Positions 48,456-59,078 are shown, counted from the stretch's first letter. The stretch: 64,000 nt of DNA from Pyxicephalus adspersus (GCF_032062135.1 NC_092858.1:129633140-129697139); one strand, 5' to 3'. The notes: generated by a model not told the origin, from the sequence alone. Translations and numbers: made by a program.

Positions 48456-49868
48456 CATGTACAAAACATGTATGTGGAAAATGATCAAAAATAGGAAAAT
48501 AGGAAACAAGTATGTAAAAGGCAGGTAAAGTATATCCAAGCAAATATGCCTAAAAGTTAACACAGATACTGTACATTGGACCTTGTATACCTATAATTAT
48601 ATAATTGACAACTAGGTGTAATCTGCATTTTGGAAAAGTAAAAAAATAATCCTAGTTGATCTGGTATTTTTCTATTTTACTAACTAAAAGAGGCTGGACC
48701 AGTTATGCTGTTAATGGGTACCATAAATTAGGACTAACTTCTGGTCAATAATAATTTTATTGTAAGGCAACTATTAGATTGCATACTTTAAACCTTTCAG
48801 TACAGTAGATTGATTATTCTACTGGTGCTGGTTTCTAGAGTGATTTAAATTTTGCTTAGATTTTGCTGAAGGGCTTATGGTTATGGTAAAACCTGACCTA
48901 TATCTGCTGGTTATCTCCCTTGGTCAAGGTAACTAGTCTTCTTCATACAATTCTGGTATTATACTTTTCCCTATCATTCTGGTCATTCTTCACCTAGAAG
49001 CTACTTTCCAATGACTGAAGATTGTTGGAGGCCACACGACACACAATGACCTTACATTAAAGTTTTTACTCTTGCTATGCATAGGGAGAATGAGGTTTAA
49101 GAAGAATAGAAGGTCGGCCCTGAAGTTTAAAATTAATATTTCTTTTATTAGTGTAAAAGCATTACACATGTTTTCATGATTAAAGTGCTACATCCACTCT
49201 TATTTAAGTTGTCATTTTTACTCTATGTTTAGTACTATTCAGCCATCTTTATTCCAAGTAACCTCAAAGTATGTTTATTTTGCAATTTTCAACATTGCTG
49301 TATATTCCTAGACTGACTGACATATTATAATATAACGAAAAATGAAAGCTGTCTTTGGACCCCTTATCCAACAAATTTAACATAAAGAACATTTTGTTGA
49401 AGCATACAATTCTAGAACAATAGACTCATTTAAAAAGAGCCCTGGAAACTACCCAAACCAAAATGGCAGATACCAGAGAGGTTAAGCAAAGTGCAGAGTC
49501 AACCCTCAGAAGCCCTAATTAAAGTACCAACATCACCACATTAAACACATGTAAATGTGTTACACATTATTTTTTATTGGACAGATTTCTAGAAGTATCA
49601 AAAGACTGTTGTCTCCAATTACATAGCCATATATTATTAACATTAGAAAAATATGTCTGACAGTCAGTCTTTATTATCTACTTTACATATCTGTCTGTCT
49701 GTGTCATATAACTGCATTGTCAGTGTTAGTCTGTCTCTTGCTAAAACAAAAAAGTTCCCTTTCTGAACACAAAATGTAAACATGTGCATGTATTTACCAT
49801 TTTTATGTATGAATTCCCTTAAAATGTTATTTTAATTTTGTTTAAAAGTCTATGTTCCTTGCACGGAC
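48456..49868. other. unannotated DNA
   Basis: Nothing recognised. Confidence 0.45.
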
Positions 49869-50213
49869 ATTAGGACTTGTTCCCACCAGTGTGTTGTGTT
49901 AATGCACACAGAATTAATGCATAGAATTGCATGCCTTTACATTAAGTGTGTCACAGCACAAAACATATGTTGGTACACTGAATTACTTAATTCATTCTTA
50001 ATGCCATTCTAAACACACCTTGTCATCTCATGCACTTAATATGCTTGTCAACACACAGGATTTTGATGGAGCAGCATGCAGGATTTTTTTGCGAGTTGTC
50101 AAATTATTGGTTGCTCAAATTCAATGCATCCAACACAAATATCAACATGTTGTGTTTTCTATAGAGTTTATTTGATCATTTCTTTTGCATCGTGTATGCA
50201 TGTCCTATTCATT
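49869..50213. repeat. GCATTG/TTGTGT-rich degenerate repeat
   Basis: Interspersed TGTTGTGTTAATGC, AATGCAT, CAACACA words, similar in texture to 42232-42575. Boundaries are uncertain. Confidence 0.35.
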
Positions 50214-50372
50214 GGGCCAGATTTTTTTAACCTCCTAAAGGCTAGAGGGGATAAACTACCATGTGAGAACCTAGGTTATACAGCATACCTGAAATTGATC
50301 TAGTCCAGGACTAAAAACTTTTTGCCATCTATTAGCAAGTGATTTTAAGAAATCAATTATTTGGTTTGCCTG
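50214..50372. mobile_element. palindromic MITE family (copy 9, diverged, right arm truncated)
   Basis: GGGCCAGATTTTTTTAACC at left, then GAGAACCTAGG and CCTGAAATTGATCTAGTCC. The right arm breaks off after TTTGGTTTGCCTGA. Confidence 0.7.
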
Positions 50373-50460
50373 AAAATGTCACAGACAGAGAAATCTACAG
50401 ATAGACTTTATGGACCCCCTATGCCAGGAATACTGCCTAGGTGATTAAATAAACCCTAAA

Positions 50461-50788
50461 TTAAGCAGGTGGGAGACCTGAACATTTCACTAAGATAACA
50501 GATTGTAACTGTAACTGTAACAACAAGCGAGGCATTAAATCTGACCAGGTGGGGAAAAAATACTCCAATAAATGCAGCTCTGTAATCAATGACACATGAT
50601 TAAATGTATTTTTAATACAAGCAGAGTAAGTACCAAAAAATAACATAATATCAGCGTTTTGTAACCTACTGTACAGCAAAACTTAGAGAGGGGGAGGGAA
50701 AATCAGCACAAGGAGCCATTCACGTGTGCTGCAGTCTAATTAGCGTGTCAGCAGCAGAAGATAGCAGCTTAATAATATCCCGTCTAGT
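50461..50788. other. candidate conserved non-coding block
   Basis: Repeat-free segment with dense homeodomain-like and E-box-like words: GTAATCAATGACACATGATT, CACGTGTGCTGCAG, TCTAATTAGCG, GTCAGCAGCAG. It lies between two palindromic MITE copies. Enhancer function is inference only; cross-species alignment is needed. Confidence 0.35.
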
Positions 50789-50977
50789 GGCCATGATTTA
50801 TTAAAGCTCACCAAGGCTGGCGGGAATACACTTTTTTCAGTAAAGCTGCGTGATCCAGCAAACCTGGAATGAATCTGGTGCAAAATTAAAACCATTTGCT
50901 ATTTCCAGGTTTTCCAGATCATCCAACTTCACTGATGAAAGTGTGTCCTCTCCAGCCTTGGAGAGCTTTAATAGACC
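50789..50977. mobile_element. palindromic MITE family (copy 10)
   Basis: Left arm GATTTATTAAAGCTCACC and GATCCAGCAAACCTGGAATG. The right arm TTCACTGATGAAAGTGTGTC...CTTGGAGAGCTTTAATAG is present. The central spacer is shortened. Confidence 0.9.
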
Positions 50978-51291
50978 ATTACAAAAACTAAATAAAAGCA
51001 ACCTACTTAATGACACAGGTTCCACATGACCACTAACCGTTGAGAGAAATGCACCACCCTTTTCTTTTTCAGATTTTACATATATAAAACTGATCTATAA
51101 ATCCCTTCTTGTTTAGTTTGGAAGTTTAACTGTGATGTGCTTTATCTGGCTACATTTTATTGAGATATTCCCAGTTTATCTGTCCCTGTTTTATCCACAT
51201 TTAGCTGTTCTCTCTATGTCTATCAACCCTATCATCTCCGCAGCCACAGAATATATAATGGACATTCCAATGATATGACTTAAGTATAAAC
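50978..51291. other. unannotated DNA
   Basis: Nothing recognised. Confidence 0.4.
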
Positions 51292-51312
51292 CTTTGATAA
51301 ACAGAGGATACT
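51292..51312. repeat. 21-bp direct repeat, copy 1
   Basis: A 21-bp word containing CTTTGATAAACAGAGGATAC, identical to 52034-52054, 742 bp downstream. Confidence 0.85.
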
Positions 51313-51329
51313 GTGATAACCCAAAAGAT

Positions 51330-51900
51330 TATTTTCATGTTGAATTGCATTTTTGGCCTCAGGAAAAGGCTATTCTGTTTTGTCCATTAGCTGCTAACTG
51401 CTGCTTATTTGACAATGGTTACATTCAGACAATAGCTTTTACAGTACTGGACTAATCACTGAGCAGAAAGAATGGAATGTAACTTCCATTAGAATTAGTT
51501 TTGCCTAAAACTCACTTGATTTAATTCATCTCACGGGTTTGATTTATTGCATCTCTAACCACAATTCCTGATATTTAAATGGCTGCGTGTACTCATTCAC
51601 ATGCACTGCTGTAAGAAATGAATAATGAATACTAAAAAGAGCTTTTAGTGTCAGGCCCCAGCTGAATTTTGTTATACATTACCATTGTTGTCAAAACTTT
51701 TAAACTAATTATTTAAATCCAATTATGTCCCCTGGTTATACTAAAATATTGACTGTAATGGCTTGCATTCTTTCATTGCCTTTGCCTAAAATCTGTAATG
51801 CTTTGTATTTTTACATTTTCATTTTAATTAATAACATCTTGCTTATATTATTTCTTTGCTAAATATTGACTGTTTTAGTGGTCACATCATTTTTACAAAC
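51330..51900. other. candidate conserved non-coding block
   Basis: Repeat-free sequence with motif-like words TTGACAATGG, CATTAGCTGC, GGACTAATCACTGAG, TTAATTAATAAC. There is no ORF of note. The texture resembles conserved vertebrate non-coding elements; unproven. Confidence 0.3.
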
Positions 51901-51923
51901 CTATTTTGAGATGTGTCAATACC

Positions 51924-52033
51924 AGAGGTTGGACTAAGTCGTTACCCTTTAAGTCCAAATCGAGTCCCAAGTCATTGACACCAAGTCCCAAGTCACCAAG
52001 AATTCTTCCAAGTTAAGTCCTAAGTCAAGTCAT
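51924..52033. repeat. CAAGTC-rich repeat segment
   Basis: Repeated AAGTCCCAAGTCA, AAGTCACCAAG and TAAGTCAAGTCA words. I recall this texture as the end of a DNA-transposon-type repeat in fish and amphibians. It precedes the long hairpin. Confidence 0.6.
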
Positions 52034-52054
52034 CTTTGATAAACAGAGGATACT
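52034..52054. repeat. 21-bp direct repeat, copy 2
   Basis: Identical to 51292-51312. Confidence 0.85.
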
Positions 52055-52156
52055 ACATTCCGTTAACAGACAAAAATGAAGAGTGCAAAAATATACCTAC
52101 TAAAATATGACACAGTTTGCACAAAATGTAATGCACTCTATTATTTAAAGCTTAGC

Positions 52157-52342
52157 AGCAATACTAGTAACATTGAAAATTCTTTAATATAAAAATTAAA
52201 AACAAACGATAACACAACAAAACAAGCAAACCACATATGCATGAATTATCCTCCATATGCATATGTGGTTTGCATGTTTTGTTGTGTTATCGTTTGTTTT
52301 TCATTTTTAAATTAAAGAATTTTCATAATTACTGGTATTGTT
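52157..52342. repeat. long hairpin, ~84-bp arms
   Basis: Left arm 52157-52242 and right arm 52257-52342 are inverted copies with scattered mismatches and a 14-bp centre. Segments such as AAACAAACGATAACACAACA (left) and TGTTGTGTTATCGTTTGTTT (right) are exact complements. Probably the interior of a foldback element that includes the CAAGTC segment upstream. Confidence 0.9.
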
Positions 52343-52383
52343 GAATTATACAACTGTTAGTTACTCTGCAACATAGTCATATG

Positions 52384-52403
52384 TATATATATATATATAT
52401 ATG
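52384..52403. repeat. (TA)n microsatellite
   Basis: About ten TA repeats next to the hairpin. Confidence 0.8.
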
Positions 52404-52515
52404 TATATACTGCCTTTAAAGTCCCTCATTTTTCTTTTACTTCTATTTGTTAATTTTGGGATGTGCCAGTTGTAATCTTGTGGAATTAAATGTGGGAGTC
52501 TCCAGGTTTGTCTCT

Positions 52516-53031
52516 TTAACCTCCTGGGAGGTTCATTTCTGTCCGGTTTTATATGACAAAAAGCGGTATATTGTTTTTAATGAAAATGTATTTTTCACTA
52601 TAATATAATAGTATGATGTATAATAAAGTTTGAAACACAAAATAATGTCAAATTATTAAATTAAATAAAAATAAAATGCTCATACTATTATATTATACTG
52701 TAAAATAAATGTTCATGAAAAACAATGTACTGCTTTTAAACACATAAATCCACTGTATTGCATGCAATACAATTAGATTTGAATTTCCCGCCCCGTCTGC
52801 ACGCACCGACGTCACCGGGAACTTCCCAGTGACTCATTGGGTGCAGAGAACGCCGGCTGGAGGAAGGAAGAAGACGTGAGGGACGATGGAGGACGCTGGT
52901 GGATTAGGTAAGCGCTTTATTTACTATTGCTATCCATAGGTTTACCTACCCCTAGTGTGACTCAGGGTTACCGCTTCCAGGATCTTTTTTCTACACCGAG
53001 TCACACTCGGTTTTACCACTGGGGAGGTTAA
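52516..53031 (+). mobile_element. TTAA-type MITE (copy 2), 516 bp
   Basis: Starts TTAACCTCCTGGGAGGTTCA and ends ACTGGGGAGGTTAA, so TTAA is at both ends. AT-rich left half; GC-rich core with GACGTCACCGGGAACTTCCC; then GGTAAGCGCTTTATTTAC; then right-end GAGTCACACTCGG. Colinear with 56554-57147 and, reversed, with 14018-14608. The TTAA ends and CC-starting TIR fit piggyBac-like or Kolobok-like elements. Confidence 0.9.
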
Positions 53032-53261
53032 ACCCCTGTGTTACACTTATGCACAGCTAGTGGAGTGATTCGGCTAATAACACATAAAACTATTTGAGCC
53101 AGGAGTTTGCACATGTTCATTTGTTTTTAATATGTGAACTTTAATGCAAAAGGATAATTTTAAAGCTGAACTAAAGTAAAAAAAAAAAAAGAATTGTATT
53201 GTGCCATACAAGTTCATGCTGTTATGCCAGGTAAACAATATATATTTTAAATATAAAATAT

Positions 53262-53294
53262 ACTCGGTATATATATATATATATAAATAAATAT
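53262..53294. repeat. (AT)n microsatellite
   Basis: Alternating AT run with one interruption. Confidence 0.75.
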
Positions 53295-53320
53295 ACAGTA
53301 TGTTTAGCATTTTTATTGTT

Positions 53321-53386
53321 GGTAGATCATTTTGACTTGGTCATTTTAAAAGTAGCTCGCAAGCCAAAAAAGTGTGGGCACCCCTG
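53321..53386 (-). mobile_element. hAT-like terminal fragment
   Basis: On the minus strand, CAGGGGTGCCCACACTTTTT then GGCTTGCGAGCTAC. The CAGGGGTG...CACACTTTTT start is typical of hAT element ends. Only one end is present. Confidence 0.6.
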
Positions 53387-53398
53387 ATCCAAGTCAAA

Positions 53399-53570
53399 CT
53401 GAATTCTGAACCTGTCCTTTTCAAAAAGATATTGTCAATATATCTTCTCCAAATGAAGAAATTTTGACGGTAAGTGGCAAAAAATAGGTTGGCAAACAGA
53501 TTTTCCTTGAGTGCACAGGATGGGACGCACCGAGGGGTTAATCTGCCCCAAGTGCGTCCCCACTCCTAAT
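53399..53570 (-). pseudogene. Penelope-like reverse-transcriptase remnant
   Basis: One minus-strand frame reads PRCVPSCALKENLFANLFF and then FFIWRRYIDNIFLKRTGS. This resembles RT motif B (..APSYANLF..) and motif C (..RYIDDIF..W.GS) of Penelope-like elements, whose hallmark is a Y-[IV]-D-D box. Here the second Asp is Asn, so it would be inactive. A further minus-strand segment at about 53735-53790 (HFLVFNKDTFQL) could be an upstream RT piece, separated by unrelated sequence. No GIY-YIG endonuclease domain is seen, and the downstream end abuts the hAT-like fragment. Assignment rests on short motifs and needs a profile search. Confidence 0.55.
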
Positions 53571-54940
53571 ACCTCATTTGAGCAAAAATTTGGTTTTGCT
53601 CAGGATTTGCAAATATGCAGTTACGACTCCGGCCCTTTCGGCAAATAGGTTGTGGGAGTGTTTACCTTAACACTCTCACTCTCTAGGAGTGAATTTTTTC
53701 CTTTATTTTGCGTTTCCCCTATAGTCAGGAATCCCCCCAGTGTGGTCAACTGGAAGGTATCCTTATTAAACACTAGGAAGTGACTGCCCATGCGCAATGT
53801 AAGTGTGCGCACGTCACTGCCCGCACACACGATATTTGAGGAAGTGGCAAAAGGAGAATATCTGCCCCAGCTTCATATCAATATGGCGTGTGCACATTCT
53901 CTGACTGCGCAAGCGCTCTATCAATTTGTCTATCACTGTCAGTATTTTTTAAAAGCACAACGCCAGAGGATCCAGTCCTTTTGACTACAAGCTGAAGCCC
54001 TGCTTTTACAGACTACACAAGAAAGTTTCAACTGACAAAGTATGTTTTATTAACCATTTTCTAAGTAGTGAATTTCTTCTAGTTGCAACTTCCAGACTTA
54101 TAAGCAATTATAATTTTGGATTTTACAGATTCCTAGACTCCATTTAGACGAACTATTTACTTAACTGGGACTTTATTCCCCTTGTATCATTATCATCGAG
54201 AAATGATTTCCCTACCCTGAATTCACAAGGTATGCCTCTATATTAATCAACTGATAGATTATTTGTAAACTAGGGATACCTCTACTGAGGAACCTTGATA
54301 GTTATTTTAATTTACCCTAATATTACTATTATTGCTAGTTATACCGCTAAATCCATTGAGAAATCCTGGGATATTGAGCTTAACATGTATTACAATTTAA
54401 ACAACGCTGAAGTAAGTACTTTTTTTACATAATACTGCATATCTGATTCCACTATATTTTGCAAAATCTTCATCGATATAAGTCTAAATATTTCTCTTTC
54501 TCTCAATACATAGAATATGAATTCATTATTTATATACTGATAACATACTGAAACCTACCTTTTAGTCTCATAGCTTAACAACCAGTATAAGTAAGTTTTA
54601 TTCACTTTCAATAGTTTCAATTTTACAATCAATTTCATAACATGAATACTACTTTATTAGGTCTTTTACTTTACCATATCTAGATTTTATTGTTCTTATT
54701 GGAAATCCTTGTCCTAGTTTGCACTAATGTGTCCTCTTCCTGCACTCTTCTCAATGAGTAACAACTATTCCTACATCACCTTTGGTGAGAAAGTAAGTTT
54801 ACCAATTTTACTAACAATTGAATTTTTTTGGAGTTATAGTGTATTGTTTGGTACTGTGTATAGTTGTAGTGTTTGCACTGTATTCATCATTTTTATATTA
54901 TAATATCTGTACTGTATATATAATATTTTTTGACACAGTA
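53571..54940. other. unannotated DNA, possibly old retroelement sequence
   Basis: Positions 53500-54000 are less AT-rich and may belong to the same old element as the RT remnant. Positions 54000-54940 are AT-rich with no recognised family. Confidence 0.35.
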
Positions 54941-54950
54941 CAAGGAATCT

Positions 54951-55000
54951 GAAGAAGCTCCTGTGAGCGAAACACATCATTGCCTTTAGGCCTAGAGATG
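54951..55000 (+). repeat. dispersed 'CTGAAGA...GCGAAAC' motif (copy B)
   Basis: CTGAAGA, then A, then GCTC-CTGT-GAGC (a 4-bp stem with a 4-nt loop), then GAAAC. An ACATC...GATGT pair follows. It has the layout of a hammerhead core (CUGANGA, stem II, GAAA, stem III), except for one extra A before stem II. The ribozyme interpretation is a hypothesis. Confidence 0.45.
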
Positions 55001-56221
55001 TTTCCAGTTTCACTATGTTCTTAAATTATGGCAATTCTGCACATTTGCTGTTTGAAGAACTGTTACCAACCAATGCATTTTAAATATACATGGACTGTGA
55101 TCGGACCTGATATTGTCAGAAGAAATGATCTGCTATGTAATATATACAAATAAGTAGTTCACAATTCATTATTAACCACTCTGTTTATTATATACTGTAT
55201 ATAGTCAATACAAAGACTGTAAATAAAAACATTAGATGCATGGCTATCATGCTGATCCACAGGATTTCATAGATTCATGGATTACTATGTAGATATAGAC
55301 TTCTAACTTCACTCAGACATTCTTAATGCGGTACAGTTTTCCTTTAAACAAAGAAAAATAAACTAGTCCAGGATATGTTTCTTCTTGATCCAGCATGGCA
55401 TTAGAAAAAACAATCATTTGGCTAGTGTAATTGTTTGTATGGATGTGCAACTCATATAATATGGCAGTTTCTGGCAAGGTATATAAAAATATCCCAATGA
55501 TATATTCTTCTCAATTTATTCTTGGTTGGAAATTTGACTTTTTAAAACAATTTCATGCCAAATTTATTTTTATCTGTTTCCTTCATGTATACTATAACAA
55601 AATACACACTTTATATTTAGTAGAAAAATAGGACAAGAAATACGACTTTGTGTCCCCAACTCAAACCAGACAGAATTGATACAAACCTCATTTACTTAGG
55701 CTTGAATGTTAAATGAACACCTACCAAGAAAAACACAATTACAAGCAAAGCCGAGTATTTCTAAAGACTTTAAGATGTGCACGAATATTTTGCCTTCCAC
55801 AAAAACATAACTAATGCCAAGAGTGTAACATAAAAATACTACCAAATCCGATTAATTTTACTGCAGCTATAGCTCATGCACAAAGATGTATGATTCACAT
55901 GCCTGCATGGCACAGGGTCCTAAAGCTGCCTATTGGAGAATAAATACATCGGTTTATGGAAGGTTTTTCCCAGGAAGTAACTAAACTCTTTACACTTTAC
56001 ACTTAATTCAATGAGCAAAGAAATTAATATCTCTTAGTGTAACAATCTTTATAGGAGAGATAAAGGCCACCTAAAAGCAATACAGAGAAGGTTGGTAGGA
56101 CTTAATTAGTGAGTCCATCTGATTGGGATTACTGTAGTCCAGGGTTCAGTAGTATGTAACGCAGAGTATAGGGTCAGGAGCAAGTTAGTAGAATGCAAGG
56201 GTTGGTAGTATGTGACACAGA
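55001..56221. other. unannotated DNA
   Basis: Nothing recognised. The 66-codon frame at 55431-55631 lacks features. Confidence 0.45.
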
Positions 56222-56428
56222 GGGCCTGAGTTAATAAAGCTTTCTAATGCTGGAAATGATACACGTTTATCAGTGAACCTGGGTGATCCAGCAAACCTGA
56301 AATGGATTTAATTTGCTGTTTGTTAGCAAATGTTTTCAATCCTGGACCAGATTCATTCCAGGTTTGCTGGATTACCTTCATGACCTTCTATCAAGTCCAG
56401 CCTTGGAGAGCTTTAATAAATCAGGCCC
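56222..56428. mobile_element. palindromic MITE family (copy 11)
   Basis: GGGCCTGAGTTAATAAAGC at left and GAGAGCTTTAATAAATCAGG at right. The core GAACCTGGGTGATCCAGCAA is intact on the left; the right arm is altered where GGATTACCTTCATGACC replaces the usual GGATCACCCAGC. Confidence 0.9.
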
Positions 56429-56553
56429 AAAGTGTGAAGAGCCTAGAGTTTAATGGTTATAAAAAAGTAACACAGAGTACAGGTAAGTAGCATGAACATA
56501 TATATTTTATGTAAAAAAATAGTAAGCAGTAAAATGAGTTTTAAAATTTGCTT

Positions 56554-57147
56554 TTAACCTCCTAGGCGGTTCATTTCTGTCCGATTTTATGTGTAAAAGT
56601 GGTACATTGTTTTTCATGAAAATGTATTTTACAGTAGAATATAATATTATAAGTATAATAGTTTTAAACACAAAATCATGTCAAAATAATAAATTCAATT
56701 TAAAAAAAAGTTTTGTTTTTTTTAATAAAAAAAAAAAAATCAATAATATACTTATTTTAAATCAATATTATATTATACTGTAAAATACATGTTCATGAAA
56801 AACAATGTAATGCTTTTACACATGTAAATCCACTGTATTGCATTTATTACAGGTATTTTGTATTGAATGCAATACAAATAATTTGCATTTCCAGTTCCGC
56901 CCCAAACGAAACGTCTGCGCGCACCAACGTCACCGGGAACTTCCAGGTGACTCATCGGGTGCAGAGGAAGCCGGCCGGAGGAAGAGAGAAGACATGAAAG
57001 ACGACAGGGACGCCGGCGGATCAGGTAAGCGCTTTGTTTACTGTTTTTTCTATAGGTTTACCCAACCCGAGTGTGACTTGGGGTTACTGCTCCTAGCATT
57101 ATTTTTCTACCATGAGTCACACTCGGGGTTACCGCCCAGGAGGTTAA
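56554..57147 (+). mobile_element. TTAA-type MITE (copy 3), 594 bp
   Basis: Left TTAACCTCCTAGGCGGT and right ACCGCCCAGGAGGTTAA are inverted 17-bp termini with one mismatch, including the TTAA. It is the best-preserved copy of the family. GC-rich core with ACGTCACCGGGAACTTCC and GGTAAGCGCTTTGTTTAC; AT-rich left half. The 131-codon ORF at 56838-57233 runs through and beyond the right end and is not a gene. Confidence 0.92.
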
Positions 57148-57275
57148 TATGGTACAATTTTCAAATGATGCTTTTTCAAATTAGAATACAAATTAGAAGA
57201 CCTTCTACCAAGTCCATGAATAAGCCAATGTAGAGACCAAGTCTACTCCTATTAGGTACTATTCACTATGTAGAT

Positions 57276-57575
57276 CAGTGATTTTAAAACACTGTGCCAT
57301 GGCACACTAGTGTGCCGTGAGAGATCTTTAGGTGTACCAAGGGAAATTATCCAATTACCATTGTGGAGTTTGTGTTTTAGTGACTGGCAGAGTAATGTAA
57401 TACTCTTCCATGTCAGTGGGTGGCAGTAGGTAGCCTAATTGCCTTGTTTGTTCTTAGAGGCAAGAGAATTAATTACAGTGTGTCATTTTGTAACATTTCT
57501 GATTTGTGGCGTACCACAGGATTTTTTCAATGTAAAAAATGTGCAGTTGTTTAAAAACAGTTGAAAAACACCTTG
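57276..57575 (+). mobile_element. hAT-like non-autonomous element
   Basis: Starts CAGTGATTTTAAAACACTGT and contains GCCATGGCACACTAGTGTGC. Near the right end are TGTGGCGTACCACAGGATTT and GTTGAAAAACACC, roughly the inverted left terminus. CAGTG...-type hAT ends and no coding frame. Confidence 0.75.
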
Positions 57576-58185
57576 CTCTGTGAAATGTGTCCGAAAATGG
57601 ATACTAAATCTTTACCACTAAAGCATGATAAAATGTTGCCACTTGTTGACAAAATGATATAATGCCATACTTGTATTTGAACATCTGTATACAATGTGCT
57701 CTTTTTTGGGATTATTTACTGACTATGGGCAAAGGCTGTAGTTAATAGAGTTCTGTGATAATTTTAGGTTTTTAAGATATGATATGATGTTAAGAAATAA
57801 TGATCTAAATAAAACTGCAGAAAAACTTTCCAAATAGGAATTTTAGGTATTTTTTGGTGGTTACTCTTTGATTAATTCCTCATGTTTTGTGATATCTTTT
57901 CCAAGCCTAATATATCATACATGATGTATTCTATACATTGGGGTATGTTTCTTTAGTTTTTCATAGAGGTGAGAACATTAGAAAAGGTGAATCTCTCTAA
58001 TGGTGCAATAGCCAGCTATAAAACCTTCCCTAGTACATACCCAAACTATAAACAGAACCAATACCAGTCCTCTGATGAAGCTAGATTTGAAAGTATTAAA
58101 CTTGGCCACTACTACTGGTTAACTTTTAGGAAAAAACTACACCTTTATAGACAACATTAACACAATACTGTTCAGTGACAATGCT
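57576..58185. other. unannotated DNA
   Basis: The 63-codon frame at 57969-58160 has no recognised domain. Confidence 0.4.
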
Positions 58186-58520
58186 TGTAGAAATACATCC
58201 AGAGCTCAGTGGAGTGTTTATAATTGAGACCAATTAAGCATTAAACTGGAAACTCTAGTTGTGGTTTTAATAATGATGCCAACAGATTTCTATCTGTTTC
58301 TAATAGAAGAAAAAAGCATAAATTACACTAATCAGGCTTTTTTCCAAAGCAAATGTTACTGCCTCATTTTTCATCTGCTGGAAGTTAAACACAGCAGTGC
58401 TGAATGCGCATAATGATTGATGTGGCCCAGAATATTTGAGTATACATGAATATTTTTCTTTATAATTTGCTGTGATTCATTAAATAAAGTACCATTAACT
58501 ATCACATGGAAACATGTATT
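58186..58520. other. candidate conserved non-coding block
   Basis: Repeat-free. Homeodomain-type words: GACCAATTAAGC, TAATAATGATGCC, AATGATTGATGTGG (Hox/PBX-like TGATTGAT), ACACTAATCAGGC. This is inference from texture; alignment to Xenopus, chicken and human genomes would settle it. Confidence 0.35.
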
Positions 58521-59034
58521 ATAAATAGCAATGCTGCCTATATTAAACTTTCACTAACAGTAAATTCCTTATAAAATATAAGATGTTTTAAATAAACATA
58601 ACTTTTGTGCATATTCTACAGAACCTACTATTTAATATTAGCTTAAGTGAAAAAGAGTTTTATCACAGAAATGACAGTTAAATAAAATTCATCCAGTGCC
58701 TATATTTTATTGAATCTGATTCATAAAGGAGCAATCCGTAGCCATAAAATTGCCATTGTTCCTGTAAACATGATCATTAGTTTTGGTGATTGGTTTGGAT
58801 ATAAAGGAGGGTTTGTTTGGTTAGGTTTCCCTTTTCCTTATAGAGAATTATTTTATGTATTCTTGCACAAGATTCATCTGTCTAAACCTTGGGCATACAG
58901 GTATAGCCAAGCATTTAGAATTGTCTTTTAAACAGAAGAGCTTAAATAATTCATTATAAGTACTTTAATCCAAGTAATTTACCACTACACACTCCTCTCT
59001 TCAATAACCTACAATTCACCCGTGTCATACTCCC
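58521..59034. other. unannotated DNA
   Basis: The 73-codon frame at 58710-58931 is not supported as a gene. Confidence 0.4.
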
Positions 59035-59078
59035 CTGAAAAAGCCAGTACGCCTAAACGCGTCAGGAAAAGAGACAGA
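59035..59078 (+). repeat. dispersed 'CTGAAAA...AAACGCGTC' motif (copy C)
   Basis: CCTGAAAAAGCCAGTACG, then CCTAAACGCGTCAGG. The outer CC...GG can pair. It is more decayed than copies A and B at the core G and at the stem-II 3' side, but retains the ACGCGTC ending. Confidence 0.45.

Noticed and set aside
56838..57233. 131-codon ORF
   Set aside because: Covers the GC-rich core of a TTAA-type MITE and runs past its right end. The corresponding region of the other copies is not open in the same way.
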